In this document: in pieces, positions 25,417 through 34,538 of the stretch
Position numbering within the stretch: position 1 is the stretch's first letter
How the letters are laid out: each line of letters opens with the position of its first letter
From: Microbacterium helvum
Lineage (GTDB): Bacteria; Actinomycetota; Actinomycetes; Actinomycetales; Microbacteriaceae
NCBI RefSeq assembly: GCF_014779795.1
Contig: NZ_JACXZS010000008.1
Span: 138,778-202,777 of the forward strand
Direction: 5' to 3'
Length of the DNA: 64,000 bases
The notes under the pieces: model-generated
Databases searched by the model: none
Told to the model about the DNA's origin: nothing
What the model saw: the letters and a program-made list of their open reading frames with translations, nothing else
Program-made: the position numbers and the translations under genes

Positions 25417-26543
25417 GCAGGGTCTCTCCTTGTCGATGGTGAGGGAACGAGGATCTGGCGGAGCGCGCGCCCGTCGGCGAGCGCATCCATCGCAGCATTG
25501 AGGTCGTCGAAGCCGACACGGCCCGAGATGAGCCGTTCGACGGGAAGGTTGCCGTTGCGCCACAGGTCCGCGTAGCGCGGGATGTCGCGAGCGGGGACCG
25601 AGGAGCCGAGGTAGCTGCCGACGATCCGCCGCGCCTCGGTGGTGACGGCGAGGGGTGAGATCTCGGAGCGCGCGGACGGCGCAGGCAGCCCGACCGTCAC
25701 GGTGGTGCCACCCGGTGCCGTCGCCGCGAAGGCGGTCTCGAACGCACGGGGATGCCCCGCTGCCTCGATGACGACGGGGGCACGCTGGCCGCTCTCGGCG
25801 AGCTGGGCGGGGGTGAGCACTTGTTGGGCACCGAGTTCGCGCGCGACGGCCAGCTTCGATTCCAGCGCGTCGACGGCGATCACAGGATGCCGCTCCGCGA
25901 GCGCGACGAGCACTGCGGCAAGTCCCACGCCGCCGAGGCCGACGACCATGACCGTCTCACCCGGCTCGGGCCGGCCGGCGTTGATGACGGCTCCACCGCC
26001 GGTCAGCACTGCGCAGCCGAGCAGCGCCGCCACTTCGGCAGGCACGTCCGGGGCGACGCGCACCGCGGAGCTGCGGTGGACGACGGCGTGCGTCGAGAAG
26101 CCCGAGACGCCGAGATGGTGGTGCACCGGCGTGCCGTTGCGGCGGAGGCGACGCCCGCCGCCCATCAGTGCACCCGCGCCGTTGGCCTCCGCGCCCCGTT
26201 CGCACGGCAGTCGGCCGTGGGAGCGGCATCCGTCGCACTCCCCGCAGAGCGGCAGGAACGTGAGCACGACCCGATCGCCGATGTGGAGGTCGTCGACATT
26301 GTCGCCGAGACCCTCCACGATCCCGGCGGCTTCGTGGCCCAGGAGCATCGGCGTGGGACGCACGCGGTTGCCGTCGGCGACCGACAGGTCGGAGTGGCAG
26401 ATCCCGGCCGCTTCGATCCGCACCAGGATCTCGTCTGGTCCGGGCGGATCGAGGGTCAGTTCCGACACCGTGAGAGGCCTTGAGGTGGAGAACGGACGAG
26501 GGCGCCCGACTTCTTCGAGAACGGCTCCCGTGATGGTGAGCAC
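25413..26543 (-). CDS. Zinc-dependent alcohol dehydrogenase (MDR superfamily)
   Basis: A 376-residue enzyme with catalytic zinc ligands C49 (GICHSD) and H70-E71 (GHEAAG), the four structural-zinc cysteines C100, C103, C106 and C114, and the NAD loop VVGLGGVGLAAV. It belongs to the class III/aryl-alcohol-like branch (LTFLPLCGECDGC). Oxidation of a primary or secondary alcohol to a carbonyl is expected. It is coupled to the PIG-L gene by a four-base overlap and follows the large Asp-box gene by 37 bases, so it is in the leftward operon of the IclR locus. Confidence 0.9.
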   Translation of the reverse strand: MLTITGAVLEEVGRPRPFSTSRPLTVSELTLDPPGPDEILVRIEAAGICHSDLSVADGNRVRPTPMLLGHEAAGIVEGLGDNVDDLHIGDRVVLTFLPLCGECDGCRSHGRLPCERGAEANGAGALMGGGRRLRRNGTPVHHHLGVSGFSTHAVVHRSSAVRVAPDVPAEVAALLGCAVLTGGGAVINAGRPEPGETVMVVGLGGVGLAAVLVALAERHPVIAVDALESKLAVARELGAQQVLTPAQLAESGQRAPVVIEAAGHPRAFETAFAATAPGGTTVTVGLPAPSARSEISPLAVTTEARRIVGSYLGSSVPARDIPRYADLWRNGNLPVERLISGRVGFDDLNAAMDALADGRALRQILVPSPSTRRDPA

Positions 26544-26580
26544 CCGATCACGCTCCCGCTTCTGCCTGTAACCGCATTCG

Positions 26581-29500
26581 TCAGCCCCGGCTCAGGTCCG
26601 CGCACTGGCCGGTGCGGGGCCCGACGACCGTGGCCGCCGCTCCCGCATCGGTCGGCGCTACGGCGTTGCCGGAGCAGGCGAGAGGCCCGCGAAGGTCGAC
26701 ACCGGCCAGCACACTCGCGAGCGCGCTGTGGTTGTCGGTGAGCGACACGGCGCCGGTGATCTTCGCGCGGTCGACGACGACCGACCCGCCGCTGCCGGTG
26801 ATGCGCACCGGTCCGGCGATGGTCGTGCTGCGGCATCCGCTCGTCGTGTCGCCGATGGCGACGGTCCCAGTCGTGCCTGTCACGGTGACCGGGCCGGTGA
26901 TGGTCGAGGCGCACAGCGATACGGTGGAGGCGTCGGTCGCGTGCACGGGGCCCGTGATGGTCGAGTTCTGCGTGATCAGCCTGCCGCCGTCGGTCACGGT
27001 GATCGCACCCGTGACCGTGGCATCCACCAGGCACAGACCGCCGGTGCCCGCGTTGAGCGGCCCGTCGTGAGCCCCGGTGACGACCGTCTCGCACGGCGGT
27101 TCGATGGTCACGTGGCGCGACCACACGCGCGCGGGCAGCACCCGGCCGCGGTCGCCCGTCACCGCGAGAGTGAAGGGATCAAGGACATTGAAGGCGCCGT
27201 TCTCGGAGTTGGCGTAGTCGACACCGACCGGGACGGTCCAGTCGTTGCCGAGTCCGGTTCGCGAGACCGTCAGGACGAGGCCTGGGCGGCCGACCATCAG
27301 CAGCAGCTCGCCGGTAGGCAGAAGCTCCAGTGTGGGCTGGATCGCATAGAGGTCCTGCTGGGACGGGCCCACCTTCACCTTCTCCAGCGGCGTCCACGTC
27401 GCGCCGTTGTCAAACGAGCGCGACATCATCATCGGCACCTTCGGGCCCATGCGCATCACCATCAGGAGAGAGCCGTCGGCGAGGCGCTCGAGTGCCCCTT
27501 CGCAGGGGCCGGAGGTGTCCGGGATGGATGCGTCGAAGACGCCGACCGTGCCGCGGACCGACCAGTTCACGCCTCCGTCTTCGGACACGAGCACGATCTG
27601 CCGATACTTCGTGTCGACCGCATAGAAACCATACGCCGACATGTAGAGCGTCCCGTCGGGATCCTCCAGGAGGGTATGCAGCGCCAAGAAACCACCGAGG
27701 GTGGTGCCCGGCCGTTCGGACGCGGCGAGAGGCCGCATGGGTTCGGGCGCTGTCATGAGCCCCGCGCGCTGTGTCCACGTTGCCCCGTTATCGTGCGAGA
27801 CCGCCGTCTCCACCGTGGCCTTGTGTGTGTCGGCCGTCATGTAAGTGTGGTGGTTGACCGCGATGACATCGCCGTTGCGCAGCTGCGTGAGCTGGAAGCC
27901 GGACGTGTGCGGCATCGGATTCGTTTCGAGCGTCTTCGTCCACGTCGCGCCGCCGTCGTCCGACATGGCGAGTCCGGATCCACTCGCGCTCGTGGTGTCG
28001 GGGTGCTCCGAGTACGACAGCAAGAGGCGCGAGCCGTTGCCGTGCGGAACGACTGCGCCAGGGTTGGGGAATCCTACGAGACCCTCGTTGTCGACGACGA
28101 CCTCGTCGCCAATCCGGAACGGCGACGTGCCCACTTCGGACTGGGGAGTGAGGTCGGGCGTGCCGAACACGACGTCATCGACGAAGACGTCGTCAAGGTT
28201 GCCGGCCGCACCGCTTCCACTCGTCGTGAACGCGATGCCGGTGATCGCGGCGACCTCGTTGTATCGGGCGGCGTTGTTGCCGATCGTGGATCCGGCGGAA
28301 CCGACGTATACGCCGTCGACGCTGACTCGTGCGGCAGCGTGGTCGGTGGGCACCGCCACCGTGACGCGGCTCCACTGCCCGCCCGGCAGTGTTCCAGCGG
28401 GCGCGAGCTCCCGATAGGACGATGTGGCGGTCTCGTACCACAGGATGCCGCCGTCGGCGCGAGCCGCGAAGCGGAACAACGAGTTCGCGGGTTGCCCGGT
28501 GGGCTGCAGCGATCGCCCGATGACGTCGAATGTGAAGCCCTGGAGGCTCAGTGGGTTCAACTGGAAGGACAAGTAGACGCCTTGCTGGCCGAGGTTTGTG
28601 CAGGTGACCCCGACCGAAGCGGTCGTGCTCGTGTCGTGAAGTCGCAGCGACCGGGCACCTTCGTGCGCGGCCTCATCGCTCACACCCGCCGCCGTGTACC
28701 CGCCAAGAGTCGAGCAGTCAGGCGGCAATGCGCCGACCGGGTCCGACTCGAAGGTGAGCGTCGACAGGTCCCCGGCGACGGAGATCTCCTGCGTGCTGAC
28801 GGAGGTGATCCCCTCGGCATCTGTCACGGTGGTGCGCAGCGTTCCGGCACCGGCCTGGGTGAAGGTGTGGGTGATGGATGCCGTGACCCAGCCGTCGGCG
28901 TCGGGTTCGCTGAGGGTGGTGGGGATGGTCTCCCCGCGCCAGTCGGCGACGACCGTGTAATCCGCGACGCTGGCGCCCTCGGGCAGTTGGAAACGGACGA
29001 GCGGGGCGTCGACGATCTGTTCGCCTCGGGCGACGGCGCCCTCGAAGAGGGGTTCGACGGGGATGCCGGCGAAGGCGTCGTCGGCGAGTTCGCCCGACAC
29101 GGCGAGGTCGTCTATGTAGTAGTGGACGCCCACGGCGCTGGCGCCGGCCGAGCCGAAGTAGATGTCGCCGAGGGTGGGGGATGAGGCGTTGCGACGGTCG
29201 GTCTCGAAGCGGACGCCGTTGAGGATGAGTTCGGCGCGGTCCAGGGTGGCGTTGATGGTGACGTCGACCCATTGGTTCAGGGCGGCGCCGCCGGTGATGC
29301 GGGCGACGTCGGCGAAGCTGGAGCCGTTGTAGGCGGCGACGCGGATGTCGTTGCCGTCGCGGTTGAACGTGAATCGCCAGACGCCGTTGGCGCTGGTGCC
29401 GGGGGCGCCTTGGATGGCGACGTAGGGACCGGCGTTGAATTGGGTGGGTGAGAACCGGTAGGTGACGGAGCGTTCGGCGGTCTGGGGGTAGTGGCACCAG

Positions 29501-29763
29501 GTGCGGGTGTAGACGGTGTTGCTCTGGTCGACCAGCCGCATGGCTTTGTTGGTGGTGGGGGCGCCGCCGAAGCCGGCGTCGGCGATGGTGACGTCGCCGA
29601 TGATGTCGCAGTCCGCCGGGGGCGCGCCGACCGGTTCGGTTTCGAAGGTGCGCACGGTGCCATCGGCCGGTGCCGCGGCGGCGACCTGACCGGGCACCAC
29701 CGCAAGAACCAGCGCGGCGACGGCCGCGTAAACAAGGCCGCGGCGGATTCGGCGGGAAGACAT
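26581..29763 (-). CDS. Large secreted Asp-box protein with two LamG-like domains and a beta-helix-like tail
   Basis: A 1060-residue exported protein, first gene of the leftward arm. Residues 1-31 form the signal peptide. LamG/concanavalin-like domains occupy about 36-230 and 335-535; the first is a paralogue of that in the protein at 21861 (VGDVTIADASFGG versus IGDVTIADAGFGG). A sialidase-type propeller follows, with Asp boxes at 601-608, 656-663, 727-734 and 783-790. The last 150 residues carry short repeats such as STITGPVTVTG and TTIAGPVRITG, typical of a parallel beta-helix or polymer-forming stack. No cell-wall anchor is seen. AAGGAG precedes the ATG at 29763; the longer open frame upstream crosses the regulatory repeats and is rejected. 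The fold assignment is good, the enzymatic activity unproven. Confidence 0.83.
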   Translation of the reverse strand: MSSRRIRRGLVYAAVAALVLAVVPGQVAAAAPADGTVRTFETEPVGAPPADCDIIGDVTIADAGFGGAPTTNKAMRLVDQSNTVYTRTWCHYPQTAERSVTYRFSPTQFNAGPYVAIQGAPGTSANGVWRFTFNRDGNDIRVAAYNGSSFADVARITGGAALNQWVDVTINATLDRAELILNGVRFETDRRNASSPTLGDIYFGSAGASAVGVHYYIDDLAVSGELADDAFAGIPVEPLFEGAVARGEQIVDAPLVRFQLPEGASVADYTVVADWRGETIPTTLSEPDADGWVTASITHTFTQAGAGTLRTTVTDAEGITSVSTQEISVAGDLSTLTFESDPVGALPPDCSTLGGYTAAGVSDEAAHEGARSLRLHDTSTTASVGVTCTNLGQQGVYLSFQLNPLSLQGFTFDVIGRSLQPTGQPANSLFRFAARADGGILWYETATSSYRELAPAGTLPGGQWSRVTVAVPTDHAAARVSVDGVYVGSAGSTIGNNAARYNEVAAITGIAFTTSGSGAAGNLDDVFVDDVVFGTPDLTPQSEVGTSPFRIGDEVVVDNEGLVGFPNPGAVVPHGNGSRLLLSYSEHPDTTSASGSGLAMSDDGGATWTKTLETNPMPHTSGFQLTQLRNGDVIAVNHHTYMTADTHKATVETAVSHDNGATWTQRAGLMTAPEPMRPLAASERPGTTLGGFLALHTLLEDPDGTLYMSAYGFYAVDTKYRQIVLVSEDGGVNWSVRGTVGVFDASIPDTSGPCEGALERLADGSLLMVMRMGPKVPMMMSRSFDNGATWTPLEKVKVGPSQQDLYAIQPTLELLPTGELLLMVGRPGLVLTVSRTGLGNDWTVPVGVDYANSENGAFNVLDPFTLAVTGDRGRVLPARVWSRHVTIEPPCETVVTGAHDGPLNAGTGGLCLVDATVTGAITVTDGGRLITQNSTITGPVHATDASTVSLCASTITGPVTVTGTTGTVAIGDTTSGCRSTTIAGPVRITGSGGSVVVDRAKITGAVSLTDNHSALASVLAGVDLRGPLACSGNAVAPTDAGAAATVVGPRTGQCADLSRG

Positions 29764-29821
29764 CGTCAGTCGCTCCTTCGCGTGGGGACAAGCGCTGAGC
29801 GTGAGTATCTGCACGGATCCG

Positions 29822-29915
29822 CGTTCCATGTCCAGACGTTCCATGTCGAGGGCCCGAATCGTGATGTTCGTTCCATGTCTTCTTACGAATTCGTTACATG
29901 GAATGGGGTTCCATT
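29822..29915. promoter_or_regulatory. Cluster of CGTTCCATGTC repeats between the two arms (probable IclR operator)
   Basis: Three identical 11-mers CGTTCCATGTC begin at 29822, 29837 and 29869. An inverted copy ACATGGAA (29897-29904) mirrors the third at a distance, and ATGGAA-TGGGG-TTCCAT (29899-29915) forms a 17-base inverted repeat. IclR regulators commonly bind TGGAA/TTCCA palindromes. The array lies 58-152 bases before the Asp-box gene and just upstream of the iclR start, so one protein could govern both arms. Confidence 0.7.
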
Positions 29916-29943
29916 TCAGGCTCGGGGGTGAAAGCATGCCGAC

Positions 29944-30750
29944 GTGGAACAGCGTGCCATGTCGTATCACTCCCAGGGTCTCAGCCGCGGACTCGCTATG
30001 CTCAGGCTGCTGGGCGAGGCCGACGGGCCGCTGACCCTCGCCCAATTCGCCCGTATGCTCGACCTGCCGAAGTCGACGCTGGTCCGCATCCTCGCGGTCA
30101 TGGAAGAAGAAGGATTCGTGCGGAGGTTCGGTGCCCCGCCGGCGTACTCGATCGGGCACACCGTGCACGAAATCGCCGAACGCTACCGGCCGCCGAGCGT
30201 CGCCGAGGTGGCCGCCCCGGTGCTTCGACGGCTCGCGGAAGAAGTGGGGTTCACGACCAACATCGGCGTGCTCGACGGGCGGTTCGTTCTGCACCTGCAT
30301 GTCGAGGAACCGCAGCGAGCGCTGCGGTTCGCGACCAGCGGCACCCTCGAGTTCGCATACTGCACCGGCCTGGGCAAGATGCTGCTGTCGACCCTCCCCG
30401 AGGACGAGGTCGACGCGCACCTGCCCGAGCAGGAGATCTACACGGGGTGGACGCCGACGACCATCACGTCCAAGTCTGATCTCGTCGCCGCCCTCCAGCG
30501 CATCCGCAAGACCGGTTACAGCATCGACGACGAAGAGCGTAATCGTGGTGTGACCTGCATGGCCGTGCTGCTGCCCTCCGCGGGCCCGCCGGTGATGTCG
30601 CTGTCGGTCTCGGCCCCTACCGGTGAGCTCCAGCCCGCCGATCAGAAACGCATCCTTCCCGTCCTGAACGCGGCGGCCGCTGAACTCGTGGCGGAGCCCC
30701 GATTCGAAAGCGCGCTCGGCGCGCTCCGCACCCGAATGGCCATCTCGTGA
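29944..30750 (+). CDS. IclR-family transcriptional regulator
   Basis: A protein of up to 268 residues. The winged helix (SQGLSRGLAMLRLLGEADGP, LPKSTLVRILAVMEEEGFV) occupies about residues 8-70, and the C-terminal IclR effector domain contains TGLGKMLLSTLPEDE and GVTCMAVLLPSAG. Ligands of this domain are usually small carboxylates or aromatic acids. A GTG at 29944 or the ATG at 29959 may be the start; the ATG has GGAA 11 bases upstream. Its stop overlaps the GTG of the amidohydrolase gene by four bases, so regulator and catabolic genes are one transcript. Confidence 0.92.
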   Translation: MEQRAMSYHSQGLSRGLAMLRLLGEADGPLTLAQFARMLDLPKSTLVRILAVMEEEGFVRRFGAPPAYSIGHTVHEIAERYRPPSVAEVAAPVLRRLAEEVGFTTNIGVLDGRFVLHLHVEEPQRALRFATSGTLEFAYCTGLGKMLLSTLPEDEVDAHLPEQEIYTGWTPTTITSKSDLVAALQRIRKTGYSIDDEERNRGVTCMAVLLPSAGPPVMSLSVSAPTGELQPADQKRILPVLNAAAAELVAEPRFESALGALRTRMAIS

Positions 30751-31598
30751 TCGTCGACGTCCACAGCCACTGTCATCAGCCCGGCCACTGGGGCCACGAG
30801 CACGAGGACCACTGGCAGGGTGCGTACGGCGGCGATCCGTATCCGGTGGTGACTCCGGAGTCCGTCGATGAGGTGATGGGCGAGGCCGGCATCGATGTGG
30901 CCATCGTGTTCGGCCTGGCCGCGTCGCAGGCGGGCGTGCGCACGCCGAACGCCTTCACGGCGGACTTCATCCAGCGCATGAAAACGCCCGCGATCGGCTT
31001 CTGCGCACTCGACCCGCTCGACGCGAACTGGCGCGAGCAGGTCGAGGAGGCCATCGAACTGGGGATGCGCGGAGTGAAGCTCTACCCCGTGCTGTCGCTG
31101 TTCGACCCGCTGGATCCCGAATTCGACGACTTCTACAGGATGCTGTCAGCCAACGGGATGGTGGCGCTCTGGCACATGGGCGCCACCCCGAGCCCGATCG
31201 GGCGTCTCGCGGTCAGCCAGCCGCTGGTCATCGACGAAGTCGCGCGGCGGCATCCCGATCTGACGCAGGTGATGGCGCACATGGGTCACCCGTGGCAGCG
31301 AGACACCAACGTCGTCCTGCGCAAGAACCGTCGCGTGTTCGCGGATGTCTCCGGGGTTCCCTCCCGGCAGATGGATGCCTACCTGGCTCTCGTCAACGCG
31401 CAGGAGTGGAACACGGTGCCCAAGCTCCTCTTCGGCTCCGACTACCCGCTCTGGACCCCGGCGGAGGCGATCAGCCGGTTGCGCGGGATCGCGCGGCTGC
31501 GCGCCGGCGACCTCCCGCACGTACGGGAGGAGACCGTCGAAAGCATCATCCAGCAGGATGCGCTGGCGCTGCTGGAACTCGAAGACCCCCGCGCGTGA
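30747..31598 (+). CDS. Amidohydrolase-superfamily enzyme (PF04909 type)
   Basis: A 283-residue metal-dependent TIM-barrel hydrolase. It has D4-V-H6-S-H8 as first metal ligands, GVKLYPVLSLFDP, then MAHMGHPW and FGSDYP for the remaining His and Asp ligands. The group includes lactonases, decarboxylases and amide hydrolases, so the reaction is open; a lactonase or amidase step fits the surrounding genes. Translation is coupled to iclR through the GTGA overlap. Confidence 0.85.
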   Translation: MIVDVHSHCHQPGHWGHEHEDHWQGAYGGDPYPVVTPESVDEVMGEAGIDVAIVFGLAASQAGVRTPNAFTADFIQRMKTPAIGFCALDPLDANWREQVEEAIELGMRGVKLYPVLSLFDPLDPEFDDFYRMLSANGMVALWHMGATPSPIGRLAVSQPLVIDEVARRHPDLTQVMAHMGHPWQRDTNVVLRKNRRVFADVSGVPSRQMDAYLALVNAQEWNTVPKLLFGSDYPLWTPAEAISRLRGIARLRAGDLPHVREETVESIIQQDALALLELEDPRA

Positions 31599-31641
31599 GC
31601 GCGTCTCGTCAGACCTGAACGAAACGACCAAGGAGATCCAC

Positions 31642-32967
31642 GTGACATCGGCCTCCCGCAGCCTCGCCGAGGCGGCAGAGCGCATCATCCCCGGCGGAGT
31701 CAACTCCGCCACGCGCAGCATCGGCGCCCCCTGGGCGTTCGCATCCGCGCACGGCGCGACGCTCACCGACCTCGACGGCAACCGCTACACCGACTACCAC
31801 GCGGCGTTCGGGGCGATCCTGCTCGGCCACGGCGACGAGCGCGTCAACAGCGCGATCACCGCCGCGATCCAGGACCTCGATCTCGTGGGTCTCGGCACGA
31901 CGGAGCTGGAGGTGCGCACTGCGGAGCTGGTGATCGACGCGATCCCGTCGGCCGACATGGTCATCTCCACGATGAGCGGATCCGAGGCGGTGTTGCAGGC
32001 GATCCGTCTCGCGCGCGGCGCGACGAACCGACCGTACGTCGTCAAGTTCCAGGGCTGTTTCCACGGCTCGTACGACGCGATCGCCCGCAACGTGATCTCG
32101 AGCCCCGATCTCGCATGGCGCCGCGACCCGAACTCGAGCGGCATCCTCGACGACGCCCTGGATCACACCCTCATCGCGGAGTTCAACGACCTCGCCTCGG
32201 TCGAGGAGCTGTTCGCCGCGCACCCTGACGAGATCGCGGCGGTCATCCTGGAACCCGTCCCGCACAACGTCGGCGCGCTGCTGCCCGAGCTCGCCTTCCT
32301 GCAGGGGCTGCGCGACCTCACGACGAAGCACGGCAGCGTGCTGATCTTCGACGAGGTGATCACGGGGTTCCGGCATGCGCGAGGCGGCTACCAGGAGATC
32401 TGCGGCGTGATCCCGGACCTCACCACATTCGGCAAGTCCATGGGCAACGGCTACCCCGTGGCGGGTCTGGCGGGGGCCGCCGAGATCATGCGCAACTTCA
32501 CGCCTACCGGCGGCAAGGTCATGCTCGCCGGCACCTTCAACGGCAACTCGGTGTCGATGGCGGCCGCGATCGCGACGCTCACCGTGCTGAACGACCCGGA
32601 GGTCGACTTCTACGGTCACGTCTACCGGCTCGGCGATCGGATGCGCGACGGGCTGCGCCGCATCACGAACGGTCACGGCATCCCCGCGGTGATCACCGGC
32701 ATCGGCTCGGTCTTCATCGCCTACTTCCTCGACGGCGAGGTGCGCGGCTACCGCGATCTGCTGCGCAACGACGACGAGGCGTACGCGACGTTCCACCGCC
32801 GCATGATCGACAAGGGCTCGCTCATGTACCCGATGTCGCTCAAGCGCAACCACATCTCGCTGGCGCACACCGACGCCGACATCGACCGCACCCTCGAGCA
32901 GGCCGACGAGGTGCTGGGAGCCATGGCGCGCGCCGGTGAGTTCTCGCTGCTGCGGGAGAGTGCCTGA
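31642..32967 (+). CDS. Class III PLP aminotransferase (glutamate-1-semialdehyde-mutase-like)
   Basis: A 441-residue fold-type I enzyme. PLP-contact residues are visible in TMSGSEAVLQAIRLAR, D237 (IFDEVITGFR) and the Schiff-base lysine K265 (TTFGKSMGNGYP). The opening RIIPGGVNSATRS resembles HemL, but the gene sits in a catabolic operon, and relatives annotated as aspartate-aminotransferase family often act on omega- or beta-amino acids. It may transfer or remove the amino group released in this pathway (inference). The GTG at 31642 with AAGGAG upstream is preferred to the longer frame, which overlaps the amidohydrolase. Confidence 0.86.
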   Translation: MTSASRSLAEAAERIIPGGVNSATRSIGAPWAFASAHGATLTDLDGNRYTDYHAAFGAILLGHGDERVNSAITAAIQDLDLVGLGTTELEVRTAELVIDAIPSADMVISTMSGSEAVLQAIRLARGATNRPYVVKFQGCFHGSYDAIARNVISSPDLAWRRDPNSSGILDDALDHTLIAEFNDLASVEELFAAHPDEIAAVILEPVPHNVGALLPELAFLQGLRDLTTKHGSVLIFDEVITGFRHARGGYQEICGVIPDLTTFGKSMGNGYPVAGLAGAAEIMRNFTPTGGKVMLAGTFNGNSVSMAAAIATLTVLNDPEVDFYGHVYRLGDRMRDGLRRITNGHGIPAVITGIGSVFIAYFLDGEVRGYRDLLRNDDEAYATFHRRMIDKGSLMYPMSLKRNHISLAHTDADIDRTLEQADEVLGAMARAGEFSLLRESA

Positions 32968-32969
32968 GC

Positions 32970-34538
32970 ATGTCGAGTACCCCCGTTCGCACGGCCTTGG
33001 TCGGCGGCCTCGTCGCCGACGGCTCGGGCGATGATCCGCGCGCAGCCGACGTGCTGCTCGCAGACGGGCGCGTCGAAGCGATCGTGCCCGCCGGCGAGCG
33101 TCCGCGTGCCGGCTACGACGCCAGGATCGTCGACTGCGCGGGCCGGGTCGTGGCGCCGGGGTTCGTCGACATTCACTGCCATTCCGACCTCAGCCGGTTC
33201 GCCTACCCCGGCAACGCGAGCCGCGTGACGCAGGGTGTGACCACCGAGGTCGTCGGCAATTGCGGGATGTCTCCTGCGCCCGGTAACTCCGATCGTGCGG
33301 GCCTTGCGCGGATCATCAGCACGATCGACGTAACGCCTGACTTCGAGTGGACGTGGAGCGACCTCGACGGCTGGCTCCGCGCGCTCGATGACGCCCAGGC
33401 CGCCACGAACGTCGCGGCGCAGGTGGGCCACGGGTCTGCGCGGTTCACTGTCGCCGGGGGCGCCGCCCGCCGCCTCGACGACGACGAGCTCGACGCTCTC
33501 GAGAACGAACTGCATGCCGCCCTCCATGCCGGATGCCTCGGCGTGAGCGTCGGGCTGATGTACGCGCCCGGGGAAGCGGCCACGGCACGTGAGCTCGAAC
33601 TGGTCGGTCGTGTCGTCGCCTCTCATGACGCCGTGCTATCGGCCCACCTGCGGAACTACGGCACCCGTGCGCTCGGCACGGCGGTCGACGAGCTCGCCGC
33701 GCCGGCGGCCAAGGCGGGAGCGCGGCTCCAGATCTCGCACCTGCGCGGGGTCGGCGACGCGGACGGATACGCCGACGTGGTCGCTCAGCTCGACGATCTG
33801 CGCGCCGCTGGCGTCGACGTCGCCGCGGATGCCTACCCCTACGTGCACGGGCACACGACCCTGCTGCAGCTGCTGCCGAGCGCGCTTCGGGCGGCGGGAC
33901 CGGACGCCGCGGTGGATGCGACGAAGGCTGATCTCCCCGCCGTCGCGCGACAGCTCGCCGCCACCGGATACGCGCCTGAGCAGCTCATCGTGATGAAGGC
34001 GTCCCGGACGCCCGAGGCCGTCGGTCCTGTCGCCGAGCGCTTCGACGGCGACCCGTGGCTTTGGCTCGCGGGGCTCATCGTCGCGAACGACGGACTCGTC
34101 GACGTCGCCGTCGAAAGCGGTCGCTGGGCCGACGTCGACCTCGCGTACCGCACGCCATGGATCTCGGTCGCGTCCGACGGCACCGCCCTCGACGAGAACC
34201 ACACCGCCTCGGCCGCGCACCCGCGTTCGTGGGGCGCCTTCTCGGCCGGCTACCGCCGGATGCGCGATCTAGGGGCCTCGGTCGGGGAAGCGGTGCGGCG
34301 CATGTCGACCGCGCCGGCCGCGCGGGTCGGACTCGTCAGCGGCATCGCGCCCGGACTGCGTGCGGACGTCGTCGTGTTCGACGACGTCCGATTCGACTCG
34401 GCGGCGACCTTCGACCGCCCGGCGACGCCGTCGTCGGGGATAGACCACGTGTTCGTCAACGGCGTCGCGGTGATGGAGAGCGGGCGACAGACCCCCCATC
34501 GTCCTGGCGTCCTCCTTCGAAAGGGAAGCAATGAGTGA
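32970..34538 (+). CDS. N-acyl-D-amino-acid deacylase family protein
   Basis: A 522-residue amidohydrolase of the D-aminoacylase/dihydroorotase-like group. Metal motif GFVDIHCHSDLS gives H69 and H71, VVGNCG at 95-99 provides the conserved metal-bridging cysteine of D-aminoacylases, and SHLR and VASDG...HPRSWGAF complete the signature. The family hydrolyses N-acyl-D-amino acids to the free D-amino acid. This is the strongest pointer to a D-amino-acid-containing substrate. It starts 3 bases after the aminotransferase stop and overlaps the next gene by 8 bases. Confidence 0.88.
   Translation: MSSTPVRTALVGGLVADGSGDDPRAADVLLADGRVEAIVPAGERPRAGYDARIVDCAGRVVAPGFVDIHCHSDLSRFAYPGNASRVTQGVTTEVVGNCGMSPAPGNSDRAGLARIISTIDVTPDFEWTWSDLDGWLRALDDAQAATNVAAQVGHGSARFTVAGGAARRLDDDELDALENELHAALHAGCLGVSVGLMYAPGEAATARELELVGRVVASHDAVLSAHLRNYGTRALGTAVDELAAPAAKAGARLQISHLRGVGDADGYADVVAQLDDLRAAGVDVAADAYPYVHGHTTLLQLLPSALRAAGPDAAVDATKADLPAVARQLAATGYAPEQLIVMKASRTPEAVGPVAERFDGDPWLWLAGLIVANDGLVDVAVESGRWADVDLAYRTPWISVASDGTALDENHTASAAHPRSWGAFSAGYRRMRDLGASVGEAVRRMSTAPAARVGLVSGIAPGLRADVVVFDDVRFDSAATFDRPATPSSGIDHVFVNGVAVMESGRQTPHRPGVLLRKGSNE

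Noticed and set aside
26728..29184. 818-residue plus-strand open frame opposite the large Asp-box gene
   Set aside because: Antisense shadow with no recognisable domain; the minus strand has the signal peptide and Asp boxes.
29936..30034. Short ORF starting ATG at 29936 upstream of iclR
   Set aside because: Out of frame with iclR, cysteine/arginine-rich and overlapping the iclR start, so it is probably a chance frame.
31642..32967. HemL (glutamate-1-semialdehyde aminomutase for haem synthesis)
   Set aside because: The sequence resembles HemL, but it sits in a catabolic operon without any haem genes and differs in substrate-side segments.
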